A DNA stretch of 64,000 bases from Streptomyces viridochromogenes DSM 40736 (GTDB lineage: Bacteria > Actinomycetota > Actinomycetes > Streptomycetales > Streptomycetaceae): positions 7,539,187-7,603,186 of the forward strand of contig NZ_GG657757.1 of assembly GCF_000158955.1 (NCBI RefSeq), in the 5' to 3' direction. Under the pieces are notes generated by a model, which did not search any database, had not been told where the DNA came from, and saw only the letters and a list, made by a program, of their open reading frames with translations. Numbering within the stretch: position 1 is the stretch's first letter; every line of letters begins with the position of its first letter. Shown here in pieces: positions 40,967-48,616 of the stretch. Made by a program: the position numbers and the translations under genes.

Positions 40967-42373
40967 TCAGCTGCACCTGCGTCCGGTGTTGATGCACTGC
41001 ACCATCTTGTTCATGAGCTGTGCGCCGAACACGTTGATGAAGTCCCCGTGGTCGGTGACGGGCTTGTGTGCCTGCTCGGGGAAGCCGTCCAGGGCGAAGA
41101 ACGGACGGGTCTTGCCGTTGTCCTTGAGGCTCGGCGCGTCCACGTCGTACACCAGGCGCTGCACCAGCTGCGGGATGGCCTTGAAGCCGCTCGGGCACCG
41201 GCCGCTCGCGTCGGCGAAGGCCACGTGCGCGCGGTGGTTGGCGCTGTCGGTGTTCCGGCCGTCCCAGCAGCTCTGGAACTTGAAGGTGCGTACCACGTCG
41301 CTGCCGGACGGGCAGAGCGGATACTTGTCCTTCAGTTGCACCTTGTTCTCGAAGCCGGTGCAGCTCCAGGAGGCGTTGGCGTTGGCCGTGCCGTTGGTGA
41401 ACGCCTTGGCGTCACCGGTGATGATGCGCAGGAACTTCGGCATCGCCGCCACCTTGCCGCGCGGGCTGCCCACGAAGTTCAACGTGGCCGCCTTGGCGGT
41501 CAGGATCCGGCCGGTGTTGCCCTCGGCGCCGCCGCCCAGCTTGTCGGCGTCGAACTCCTTGGTGCCGTCGCGCAGCCGCAGCACCGGCCAGTAGTAGGTC
41601 GACTTGTCGCCCTGGTTGCGGCAACTGGTCTTGCCGGCCGCCAGGGTCTGGTCGGCGGCGAAGGCGTTGTTGGCCTGGTTGCCGACGTAGTCGTGCACGT
41701 GGTGGGCGCCGTTGGTGACACCGGGGGCGACGATGACGTTGTCGGAGTTGTACAGCTTGTTGGCGTTGACACCGCACTTGGTGGTGAAGACGCCGGTGGA
41801 GGCCGTCGCCGCCTTGCGCGGGGCGCTTACGTTGGGGCGCACCTTGGTGATGTTCACGAAGTCGGCCGCGACGGGGCCGTTGCCGGCCTGACCGGCGTTG
41901 GTCTGGTTGCCGGTGGCGCGCAGCGTGCAGGCCGCCAGGGTGTCGAGTCCCTGCGGCCTGGCGGCGACCCGGCCGATGGCGATGGCGATCCGGTCGATCG
42001 TCGCCTTCCGCTTGTCCTTCAGCGGATTGATGATGGCGTTCTGGGCGAAGCCGGGGTCCTGCTGGATCGCCCGCTGGGAGGAGGACAGGCGCTGGTAGGC
42101 CTCGGCCACCTGCTTGTCGAGCAGCGCCAGTTCCTTGTCGACCTGGGCGCGGGCCTGCGCCGGAACGGCCGTCAGTTTCTGGCCCACGTCGGGACAGTCG
42201 ACGGTGGAGGAGGCAGCCTGAGCCTGGTTCTGGGCTCCGCTCGGCGCGCTGGTCTCTTCGGCCGAAGCGTAGATGTTGGCCGCGACCAGTCCGCCGGCTC
42301 CCACGGCCAGCGCTGCCATCGCGCCCACCATCCGGCGGGTGGTTTTCGATCTCTTCCGCGTGTTGCGTCTCAT
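40967..42373 (-). CDS. Secreted DUF1996 protein
   Basis: This 468-residue exported protein has a strongly basic n-region (RRNTRKRSKTTRR) and hydrophobic core, a helical stretch (about 60-120) and a C-terminal DUF1996 domain (about 195-455; THVHDYVGN-like GAHHVHDYVGN, YYWPVLR, RAHVAFAD, PQLVQRLVYDVD). DUF1996 occurs in secreted proteins of fungi and actinobacteria; function unknown, with conserved His/Asp suggesting an enzyme. Cysteines near the end (CINTGRRCS) may form disulfides. ATG 42373 has GAGAGG 6 nt upstream. A strong terminator follows. Confidence 0.85.
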   Translation of the reverse strand: MRRNTRKRSKTTRRMVGAMAALAVGAGGLVAANIYASAEETSAPSGAQNQAQAASSTVDCPDVGQKLTAVPAQARAQVDKELALLDKQVAEAYQRLSSSQRAIQQDPGFAQNAIINPLKDKRKATIDRIAIAIGRVAARPQGLDTLAACTLRATGNQTNAGQAGNGPVAADFVNITKVRPNVSAPRKAATASTGVFTTKCGVNANKLYNSDNVIVAPGVTNGAHHVHDYVGNQANNAFAADQTLAAGKTSCRNQGDKSTYYWPVLRLRDGTKEFDADKLGGGAEGNTGRILTAKAATLNFVGSPRGKVAAMPKFLRIITGDAKAFTNGTANANASWSCTGFENKVQLKDKYPLCPSGSDVVRTFKFQSCWDGRNTDSANHRAHVAFADASGRCPSGFKAIPQLVQRLVYDVDAPSLKDNGKTRPFFALDGFPEQAHKPVTDHGDFINVFGAQLMNKMVQCINTGRRCS

Positions 42374-42763
42374 CAGGCCTCTCAGAGCATATTGCGGAGC
42401 CGCGTGGGGGGCTTCTCGCACGGGAACCTCTCTGAGGTACGGAGGGTGGGCACGGAATGTTCACGGGGTGCGCGGATTCGTGGATTTTTCTCGACCACGA
42501 CCAGCGCGATGACGCGCCTCCTGGCCGCCGTATCCGCCCTCGCCGTCGGCCCTGACGGCACCGACCGCACACGGACGGCGGCCGCATCTGGCGCACGGTC
42601 GGCACGGGCTCCTACGGCACCGTCGACCGGGCCTCGGGTGCCGGCTGCCGGGCCGCCGGCGAGCAGGGGCGGGTGGCCCGCCTGGAGCACTGAGCGAGCG
42701 GCACGCGGTGAAGGTCGGCAGTGTGGGTACTCGTGCACCGGATGTGAAAGGGAGTGAGCGAGA
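42374..42763. pseudogene. 390-bp gap with a possible frameshifted small secreted-protein gene
   Basis: At 42509 an ATG opens MTRLLAAVSALAVGPDG, signal-like. The frame then loses coding character, while the frame one base away (open 42556-42693) gives GGRIWRTVGTGSYGTVDRAS and ends VARLEH with a stop at 42691-42693. A single frameshift near 42565-42580 would join them into a protein of about 61 residues. This could be chance in GC-rich DNA. The remainder of the gap carries the DUF1996 promoter. Confidence 0.25.
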
Positions 42764-43087
42764 ATGCCACGCGGTTCGAGCTCCAAGCGGGAGCGCCAGT
42801 ACGAGCACATCAAGGAGGGCGCGAAGGACCGGGGCGAGAGCACCGGCCGCGCCGAGGAGATCGCCGCACGGACGGTGAACAAGGAACGCGCCCGCTCCGG
42901 CGAGTCGAAGACGGCGAGCCGTACCTCCACCAAGGACATGTCGTCCGGCAGGCGTGGCGGTCAGCGGTCGGGGCAGGGGTCCCAGGGCCCCACCTACGAC
43001 CAGCTCTACCAGGAGGCCAAGCGCCGTGGTGTGGAAGGCCGGTCCACCATGAACAAGAGCCAGCTCCAGCGCGCGCTGAGCAAGTGA
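42764..43087 (+). CDS. Small basic 'plasmid stabilization'-like protein
   Basis: A 107-residue, highly charged, low-complexity protein (PRGSSSKRERQYEHIKEG; RAEEIAARTVNKERARSG) ending in a short helical domain with TYDQLYQEAKRRGVEGRS and MNKSQLQRAL, which resembles the Rho N-terminal/SAP-like nucleic-acid-binding motif. Homologues are common in high-GC bacteria under the name plasmid stabilization protein, with no tested role. GGGAG lies 7-8 nt before the ATG. It is probably disordered except for the C-terminal motif. Confidence 0.8.
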   Translation: MPRGSSSKRERQYEHIKEGAKDRGESTGRAEEIAARTVNKERARSGESKTASRTSTKDMSSGRRGGQRSGQGSQGPTYDQLYQEAKRRGVEGRSTMNKSQLQRALSK

Positions 43088-43097
43088 GGCGCACGCC

Positions 43098-43391
43098 TCA
43101 GAGGGTCTCCCGGTAGGCCTCCAGCGCGGGAGCCGTCTTCGTCGCCACGAACTCGGTGACGCGGTACGCGCAGACGCCGGCGGTGACGAACGGGTCCCCC
43201 GCGACGATCTCCTCGATCCGCGCACGGTCCCCCGCGACGGCGAGGATCACCCCGCCGTCGCGGGGGTTCTTGCGCCCGGAGGCGAGGAAGACGCCCCGTG
43301 CGTACTGCTCGTCGAGCCACGCCACATGCGCCTCCAGCACGGTGTCGACGGCTTCCAGCGGGGCGGTGTACGTCAGCTCCAGCACGAACAT
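43098..43391 (-). CDS. YciI-like protein
   Basis: A 97-residue member of the YciI/YCII family (ferredoxin-like fold), with HVAWLDEQYARGVFLASG and the DPFVTAGV segment containing the conserved His/Asp pair region. Enzymatic role unknown. I choose ATG 43391 over GTG 43397 because a -10 hexamer (TAGGCT, 43404-43399) ends 7 nt before it, predicting a leaderless mRNA. Divergent from endonuclease V with 28 bp between the start codons. Confidence 0.85.
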   Translation of the reverse strand: MFVLELTYTAPLEAVDTVLEAHVAWLDEQYARGVFLASGRKNPRDGGVILAVAGDRARIEEIVAGDPFVTAGVCAYRVTEFVATKTAPALEAYRETL

Positions 43392-43397
43392 GATCAC

Positions 43398-43411
43398 GAG
43401 CCTATAGGCTC
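43398..43411. promoter_or_regulatory. Palindromic bidirectional promoter core (leaderless on both sides)
   Basis: GAGCCTATAGGCTC is a perfect 14-bp palindrome. It reads TAGGCT as a -10 on both strands, 9 nt before the ATG of nfi at 43420 and 7 nt before the ATG of yciI-like at 43391. That spacing puts both transcription starts at or next to the start codons. -35 elements are weak. Confidence 0.6.
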
Positions 43412-43419
43412 AGATCACC

Positions 43420-44112
43420 ATGACGACGGTACGCATTCCCGAGGGCTGGCCCGCGACCGAGGAGCAGGCCCGCGCCGTCCAGGACGAACTGCGCGCACGC
43501 GTGATCCTCGACGAACCCGGGCCCCCGCCCGGGACGGGCCATGTGACGGGGGTCGACGTCGCCTACGACGACGAGCGGGACGTGGTCGCCGCGGCGGCGG
43601 TCGTCCTGGACGCGTCGAGTCTCGCCGTGGTCGCCGAGGCCACGGCGGTGGGCCGGGTCTCCTTCCCCTACGTGCCCGGACTGCTCGCCTTCCGCGAGAT
43701 CCCCGCGGTCCTCGCCGCCCTCGACGCCGTGGCGTGCCCGCCCGGCCTGGTGGTCTGCGACGGCTACGGCCTCGCCCACCCCCGCCGCTTCGGCCTCGCC
43801 AGCCACCTCGGGGTGCTCACCGGACTGCCCACGATCGGTGTCGCCAAGAACCCCTTCACCTTCGAACACGACGCCCCGGCCGCCCCGCGCGGCAGCACCT
43901 CCGCGCTGCTCGCCGGCTCCGAGGAGGTCGGCCGCGCCCTGCGCACACGCGACGGCGTGAAACCGGTCTTCGTCTCGGTCGGCCACCGCGTGACCCTGCC
44001 CAACGCCTGCGCCCACACCCTGGCGCTCACCCCCCGGTACCGCCTCCCGGAGACCACACGCAGGGCGGACGCGCTCTGCCGGCAGGCGCTGCGGCAGACC
44101 TACTCCGTCTGA
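43420..44112 (+). CDS. nfi: Endonuclease V (deoxyinosine 3'-endonuclease)
   Basis: This 230-residue enzyme nicks DNA one base 3' of deoxyinosine and starts repair of deaminated adenine. Motifs fit the family: GVDVAYDD with the catalytic Asp, FPYVPGLLAFRE with the Tyr wedge and Glu, DGYGLAHPRRFGLASHLGV and TIGVAKNPF. The start codon lies 9 nt after a -10 hexamer, so the mRNA is probably leaderless. It shares a palindromic promoter with the YciI-like gene and converges on the small gene at 44119 with 6 nt between. Confidence 0.94.
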   Translation: MTTVRIPEGWPATEEQARAVQDELRARVILDEPGPPPGTGHVTGVDVAYDDERDVVAAAAVVLDASSLAVVAEATAVGRVSFPYVPGLLAFREIPAVLAALDAVACPPGLVVCDGYGLAHPRRFGLASHLGVLTGLPTIGVAKNPFTFEHDAPAAPRGSTSALLAGSEEVGRALRTRDGVKPVFVSVGHRVTLPNACAHTLALTPRYRLPETTRRADALCRQALRQTYSV

Positions 44113-44118
44113 CCGGCC

Positions 44119-44313
44119 CTACTTCGTCTGATCGGCCACGCGCCAGCGGCCCACCTCGCGGTACTCCGAGTCGCAGATGACCGACCCGTCCCCGGGCCGG
44201 AGCGGGTAGTGGTGCAGGTTGCCGCCCCAGTACCTGAGGATCCGGCCCAGCTCGCCCGCCGGATCCCTCGCCAACGCCGCGTCGTCCATGGTGACTTCAA
44301 GAAGGAACTTCAT
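44119..44313 (-). CDS. Conserved small protein of unknown function (64 aa)
   Basis: The 64-residue protein (MKFLLEVTMDDAALARD at the N-terminus, then GELGRILRYWGGNLHHYP, ending REVGRWRVAD and QTK) has the look of a folded, conserved actinobacterial domain, but I do not recognise a function. SD-like GAAGG lies 2 nt before the ATG, and both are enclosed in a long hairpin (44298-44344), so its translation is probably regulated. Codon choice is as biased as its neighbours, supporting a real gene. Confidence 0.8.
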   Translation of the reverse strand: MKFLLEVTMDDAALARDPAGELGRILRYWGGNLHHYPLRPGDGSVICDSEYREVGRWRVADQTK

Positions 44314-44344
44314 GCCTTCAATGGTTTCATTGAAGTCCTTCTTG
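44298..44344 (-). promoter_or_regulatory. Hairpin sequestering SD and start codon of the 64-aa gene
   Basis: CTTCAATG (44316-44323) pairs with CATTGAAG (44328-44335) around GTTT. Outside it CAAGAAGGA (44298-44306) pairs with TCCTTCTTG (44336-44344). In the minus-strand mRNA this is one 17-bp stem interrupted by a 9-nt bulge that contains the AUG, with the SD in the paired part. The block is AT-rich in otherwise GC-rich DNA. It may also be an operator. Confidence 0.6.
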
Positions 44345-44427
44345 GCACTTTTCGCGCTGTTGCCCGCGCAGCGCCGGGAAAAGTCTCAAACCGGGGGAGC
44401 GGACTGCCGCCTGACGGGCCGCGCGAT

Positions 44428-44449
44428 CTGAGTACCGGCTCTGAGTACC
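44428..44449 (+). repeat. Direct repeat CTGAGTACC before the small membrane gene
   Basis: CTGAGTACC at 44428-44436 is repeated at 44441-44449, 13 bp apart, 45-66 bp upstream of the ATG at 44494. Possible regulator site; protein unknown. Confidence 0.35.
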
Positions 44450-44493
44450 AGTACGGATGCCCGGCCACCGCCCGGGTCGGCAGGCTGGGGCGC

Positions 44494-44640
44494 ATGACAA
44501 CGCACCGCGCCACCAAGCCTGTTGCCAGTCCGACCCAGACCGTCGAGCGGGCCGTCACGGTCGGCCTGATCCTCGCCGTGCTGGCGGGGCTCGCCTGGAT
44601 AGCCGGGATGATCTACACCATCGCCGAGTGGCCGCTCTAG
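44494..44640 (+). CDS. Small single-pass membrane protein (48 aa)
   Basis: A 48-residue protein with a polar N-terminus (MTTHRATKPVASPTQTVER) and one hydrophobic helix (VGLILAVLAGLAWIAGMIY). Function unknown, but codon choice and a sensible TM layout support it as a gene. A longer open frame from 44209 is not coding, because it runs through the antisense of the 64-aa gene and its hairpin. Confidence 0.65.
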   Translation: MTTHRATKPVASPTQTVERAVTVGLILAVLAGLAWIAGMIYTIAEWPL

Positions 44641-44710
44641 GCCGGCACTCGGCGGCTCCAGACCGGCACCCGGCGGCGGCCGTTCAGCGCCGGAGCTCCG
44701 ACGTGCGCGT

Positions 44711-45889
44711 TCAGCGCGACGACGCGACGCGGAAGCGGATGCCGGCCGTGCGCAGCCGGTCGATCAGCGCGTCACCCATGGCCACGGCCGTCGTGACCTG
44801 ACCCGCCGTCTTCGGGAGGTCGTCGAAGGCGAGGCAGAGCGCCGACTCGGCGAGCATCTTCGCCGTCTCGTCGTAACCGGGATCGCCGCCCGAGACCTCC
44901 GTGTACACCCGCCGCCCACCGCCCTCGCCCACGAAGCGCAGCGAGAACCAGCTCTTCGCCCGCTTCTCGGGGCTCGGCCCGTCCCCGGGCCTGAGCCGGC
45001 CGGACAGCCAGCGCCGCGCGGCCGGCAGCTGGGCCGCCGCGACCACGGCACCCACGGCCGCGACCCCGCCCACGGCGACCGGCAGACGCCGGACGGCAGC
45101 GTACTGCCGGTAGCGGAACTCGGGCCCGTACCGGTCGAGGGCCGACGCCGATCGCCGCACGATCTGCGGGTCGATGGTCGGCATCGGCAGCGCCCACGCG
45201 CCGACCTCCTTGGCGAACCGCGGCGCCGCCGTCGGCGCCGACACCCGCCGGCCCACCAGCCGCGGCTCGTGGCGCCGCCGGTCCCGCGCGGCCGCCGCCA
45301 TCTCCCGCTGCCGGGCGAACTGGTTCAGGGCCGAGCCGAACGTGCCGCCCGAGAACGCCGCGTCGGCGGTCACGAACCCGTCCACGGTCAGCGGCACGCC
45401 CTCCGGCAGCTGCCGCACGGTGAAGTACACGCCGAGGTCGTGCGGGATCGAGTCGAACCCGGCGGCGTGCACCAGCCGCGCCCCGGTCTCACGCGCGCGT
45501 GCGTCGTGCCGCACGTACATGAGGTCCACGAACTCGGGCTCACCCGCCAGGTCGAGGTAGTCGGTCCCGGCGTCGGCGCAGGCGGCGACGAGCTCCTCGC
45601 CGTACGTCACGTACGGGCCGACCGTCGTGGCCACCACCCGCGCGCTCTCGGCCAGCGCCCGCACCGAGGCCGGGTCGCAGACGTCCGCCCGCAGCACCCC
45701 GACCTCCGTGCCGGCCGGCAGTCGCTCCCGAAGCCGCTCCAGCTTCTCCGCGCTGCGGCCCGCGATCGCCCAGCGCAGCCCCTCGGGCGCGTGGCGGGCC
45801 AGGTACTCCGCGGTGAGCTCTCCGGCGAAACTCGTGGCTCCGAAAAGCACGATGTCGTACGGACGGTCCGTCCTGTTCAACCCGCTCAT
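44711..45889 (-). CDS. Saccharopine-dehydrogenase-like / trans-acting enoyl reductase family
   Basis: This 392-residue protein has an N-terminal Rossmann domain (DIVLFGATSFAGELTAEYL; GPYVTYGEELVAACADAGTDYLDLAGE) of the saccharopine dehydrogenase NADP-binding type. A hydrophobic stretch (VAVGGVAAVGAVVAAAQL) is near residue 280. Relatives in mycobacteria act as trans-acting enoyl reductases in lipid synthesis; here the substrate is unknown. ATG 45889 follows GAGGGG. No polyketide synthase is nearby, so the lipid role is only by family. Confidence 0.85.
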   Translation of the reverse strand: MSGLNRTDRPYDIVLFGATSFAGELTAEYLARHAPEGLRWAIAGRSAEKLERLRERLPAGTEVGVLRADVCDPASVRALAESARVVATTVGPYVTYGEELVAACADAGTDYLDLAGEPEFVDLMYVRHDARARETGARLVHAAGFDSIPHDLGVYFTVRQLPEGVPLTVDGFVTADAAFSGGTFGSALNQFARQREMAAAARDRRRHEPRLVGRRVSAPTAAPRFAKEVGAWALPMPTIDPQIVRRSASALDRYGPEFRYRQYAAVRRLPVAVGGVAAVGAVVAAAQLPAARRWLSGRLRPGDGPSPEKRAKSWFSLRFVGEGGGRRVYTEVSGGDPGYDETAKMLAESALCLAFDDLPKTAGQVTTAVAMGDALIDRLRTAGIRFRVASSR

Positions 45890-45981
45890 GACACCCCTCG
45901 GTCGTTCAGCCCGTGCCGCTGTCGGTGGCCGAGGCTAGCGTGAGGAGTGCGGAGCCCGACGACGAGCCCGGAGGAAGGACG

Positions 45982-46059
45982 ATGGCCGTGCCCAGGAATG
46001 CCCTGAAGAAGTGGGAGAAAGTGCGCGAGTCCGCGCTGGGGACGAGAGCTGTCGGGTGA
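45982..46059 (+). CDS. Possible 25-aa leader ORF
   Basis: ATG 45982 has a strong GGAGGAAGG 4 nt upstream and opens a 25-codon basic peptide (MAVPRNALKKWEKVRESAL, then GTRAVG). It lies 152 nt before the CaiB/BaiF start in the 321-bp gap 45890-46210. It could be a leader peptide, a gene remnant or chance; the ribosome site is the only positive evidence. Confidence 0.3.
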   Translation: MAVPRNALKKWEKVRESALGTRAVG

Positions 46060-46119
46060 TCCCGCCCAGGCGGCTGACAGCGGTACTGGACGGGGGCTGA
46101 CCTCGTCCGGCAGATTGCT

Positions 46120-46198
46120 AAGCGCTTGCTCGGGCAGGTCTTGTGCCGAGTGGAACGCGTTCTTAGCATCACTGGTGTTACATCACTTGTGTCACAGC
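46120..46198 (+). promoter_or_regulatory. Operators upstream of the beta-oxidation operon
   Basis: AAGCGCTT (46120-46127) is a palindrome resembling TetR sites of fatty-acid genes. GTGTTACATCAC (46175-46186) and GTGTCACAGCAC (46189-46200) are direct repeats (10 of 12 identical, 14-bp period). GTGTCACAGC recurs over the -35 of the MerR gene at 51548-51539, so these repeats are the likely MerR sites. Confidence 0.5.
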
Positions 46199-46210
46199 AC
46201 TGGGGGCTGG

Positions 46211-47356
46211 ATGACCACGGCAAGGACGCCAGGGCAGGGCCCGCTCGCCGGCGTGCGGGTTGTCGAACTGGCCGGGATCGGACCCGGCCCGTTCGCCGCC
46301 ATGCTGCTCGCCGACCTCGGGGCCGACGTCGTGCGCGTGGACCGGCCCGGCGGGCCCGGGCTCGCGATCGACCCGGCCTACGACGTCACCAACCGCAACA
46401 AGCGCTCGGTGGTCGTCGACCTGAAGTCGCCGGACGGCCCCGCCCGGGTGCTCGATCTGGTCGCGCGGGCCGACGTCCTGGTCGAGGGCTACCGGCCCGG
46501 CGTCGCCGAGCGCCTCGGTGTCGGCCCCGGGGACTGCCACGCCCGCAACCCCCGTCTCGTCTACGGCCGGATGACCGGCTGGGGCCAGGACGGGCCGCTG
46601 GCCCAGCGCGCCGGGCACGACATCGCGTACATCGCCCCCACCGGCACGCTCGGCATGATCGGCCGGCCGGACGAGCCGCCGGCGGTCCCGGCCAACCTGC
46701 TCGGCGACTACGCGGGCGGCTCCCTCTACCTCGTCGTCGGCGTCCTCGCCGCCCTGCACCACGCGCGGGCGACGGGCACCGGCCAGGTCGTGGACGCCGC
46801 CATCGTCGACGGCGCCTCCCACCTCGCCACGATGATCCACGGCATGCTCGCCGCCGGTGGCTGGCAGGACCGCCGCGGCGCCAACCTCCTGGACGGCGGC
46901 TGCCCGTACTACGGGACGTACGAGACGGCCGACGGCCGGCACATGGCCGTCGGGGCGCTGGAGTCGCGGTTCTACGCGCAGTTCCTCGCCCTCCTCGGCA
47001 TCGAGGACCGGGCCGAGGCCCGAAAGGACGTCAGCCAGTGGGGTGAGCTGCGCGAGCAGGTCGCGATCCGCTTCAAGACCCGGACGCGGGACGAGTGGAC
47101 AGCGGTCTTCGAGGGCTCCGACGCGTGCGTGGCGCCCGTGCTGTCGCTGCGCGAGGCCCCGCACCACCCGCACCTCGCCGCCCGCGGCACGTTCACCGAC
47201 CACGGCGGCATCACCCAGCCCGCCCCGGCCCCCCGTTTCTCCGCGACCCCGACCTCCGTCCGCACCGGCCCGGCGCAGCCGGGCGCCGACACCGCGGAGG
47301 TCGCCCGGGACTGGGACGTCCCCGGGCTCCTCCCGTCGTCCCGAAACCCTCAGTGA
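46211..47356 (+). CDS. CaiB/BaiF CoA-transferase (alpha-methylacyl-CoA racemase-like)
   Basis: This 381-residue class III CoA-transferase-fold protein has LAGVRVVELAGIGPGPFAAMLLADLGADV at its start (in parts VVELAGIGPGP and LLADLGADVVRVDRP), NRNKRSVVVDLK and GRMTGWGQDGP. The family's catalytic Asp is expected in the stretch after GDYAGGS. Over MCR-type length and context in a beta-oxidation operon, alpha-methylacyl-CoA racemase, which readies branched acyl-CoAs, is the best guess. ATG 46211 follows GGGGGCTGG. The thiolase start is 11 nt downstream. Confidence 0.87.
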   Translation: MTTARTPGQGPLAGVRVVELAGIGPGPFAAMLLADLGADVVRVDRPGGPGLAIDPAYDVTNRNKRSVVVDLKSPDGPARVLDLVARADVLVEGYRPGVAERLGVGPGDCHARNPRLVYGRMTGWGQDGPLAQRAGHDIAYIAPTGTLGMIGRPDEPPAVPANLLGDYAGGSLYLVVGVLAALHHARATGTGQVVDAAIVDGASHLATMIHGMLAAGGWQDRRGANLLDGGCPYYGTYETADGRHMAVGALESRFYAQFLALLGIEDRAEARKDVSQWGELREQVAIRFKTRTRDEWTAVFEGSDACVAPVLSLREAPHHPHLAARGTFTDHGGITQPAPAPRFSATPTSVRTGPAQPGADTAEVARDWDVPGLLPSSRNPQ

Positions 47357-47367
47357 AAGGCCTCCTC

Positions 47368-48582
47368 GTGAGCACCGAAGCGTACGTGTACGACGCGATC
47401 CGCACCCCGCGCGGACGCGGCAAGGCCAATGGCGCCCTGCACGGCACCAAGCCCATCGACCTGGTCGTCGGACTCATCCACGAGATCCGCGCCCGCTTCC
47501 CCGGCCTGGACCCCGCCGCCGTCGACGACATCGTGCTCGGCGTCGTCGGCCCGGTCGGCGACCAGGGTTCCGACATCGCCCGGATCGCGGCCATCGCCGC
47601 GGGGCTGCCCGACACGGTGGCCGGTGTCCAGGAGAACCGCTTCTGTGCCTCGGGCCTGGAGGCCGTCAACCTGGCCGCCGCCAAGGTCCGTTCGGGGTGG
47701 GAGGACCTCGTCCTCGCGGGCGGCGTCGAGTCGATGTCCCGGGTGCCGATGGCCTCCGACGGCGGCGCCTGGTTCAACGACCCGATGACCAACCTCGACG
47801 TCAACTTCGTGCCGCAGGGCATCGGCGCCGACCTCATCGCCACCATCGAGGGCTTCTCCCGGCGGGACGTCGACGAGTACGCGGCCCTCTCCCAGGAGCG
47901 GGCGGCCGCCGCCTGGAAGGACGGGCGCTTCGACAGGTCCGTCGTGCCGGTGAAGGACCGCAGCGGCCTCGTCGTCCTCGACCACGACGAGCACCCGCGC
48001 CCCGGCACCACCGCCGACTCCCTCGCGGGGCTGAAGCCGTCCTTCGCGGACATCGGCGAACTCGGCGGCTTCGACGCGGTGGCGCTCCAGCAGTACCACT
48101 GGGTGGAGAAGATCGACCACGTCCACCACGCGGGCAACTCCTCCGGCATCGTGGACGGCGCCTCGCTCGTCGCGATCGGCTCCAAGGAGGTCGGCGAGCG
48201 CTACGGGCTCACGCCCCGGGCCCGGATCGTCTCCGCCGCGGTGTCCGGCTCCGAGCCCACCATCATGCTCACCGGCCCCGCCCCGGCCACCCGCAAGGCC
48301 CTCGCCAAGGCCGGACTGTCCATCGACGACATCGACCTGGTCGAGATCAACGAGGCGTTCGCGGCGGTCGTGCTGCGCTTCGCGCGGGACATGGGCCTGT
48401 CCCTGGACAAGATCAACGTCAACGGCGGCGCGATCGCGCTCGGCCACCCCCTCGGCGCGACCGGCGCGATGATCCTCGGCACCCTCGTCGACGAACTCGA
48501 GCGCCAGGACAAGCGCTACGGCCTCGCCACGCTGTGCGTCGGCGGCGGCATGGGCGTCGCGACCATCGTCGAGCGCATCTGA
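47368..48582 (+). CDS. fadA: Acetyl-CoA C-acyltransferase (thiolase)
   Basis: The 404-residue thiolase carries out the last step of a beta-oxidation round. The nucleophile Cys is in QENRFCASGLEAVN, the NEAF motif is present, the base His is in GGAIALGHPLGATGAM and the second Cys in LCVGGGMG. The GTG start is 11 nt after the CoA-transferase gene, and the FadB-like gene starts 34 nt later, so these are one operon. The symbol is by role. Confidence 0.92.
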   Translation: MSTEAYVYDAIRTPRGRGKANGALHGTKPIDLVVGLIHEIRARFPGLDPAAVDDIVLGVVGPVGDQGSDIARIAAIAAGLPDTVAGVQENRFCASGLEAVNLAAAKVRSGWEDLVLAGGVESMSRVPMASDGGAWFNDPMTNLDVNFVPQGIGADLIATIEGFSRRDVDEYAALSQERAAAAWKDGRFDRSVVPVKDRSGLVVLDHDEHPRPGTTADSLAGLKPSFADIGELGGFDAVALQQYHWVEKIDHVHHAGNSSGIVDGASLVAIGSKEVGERYGLTPRARIVSAAVSGSEPTIMLTGPAPATRKALAKAGLSIDDIDLVEINEAFAAVVLRFARDMGLSLDKINVNGGAIALGHPLGATGAMILGTLVDELERQDKRYGLATLCVGGGMGVATIVERI

Positions 48583-48616
48583 CCACCTCCCGACGGATCA
48601 CACGGAGCACCTCCAC

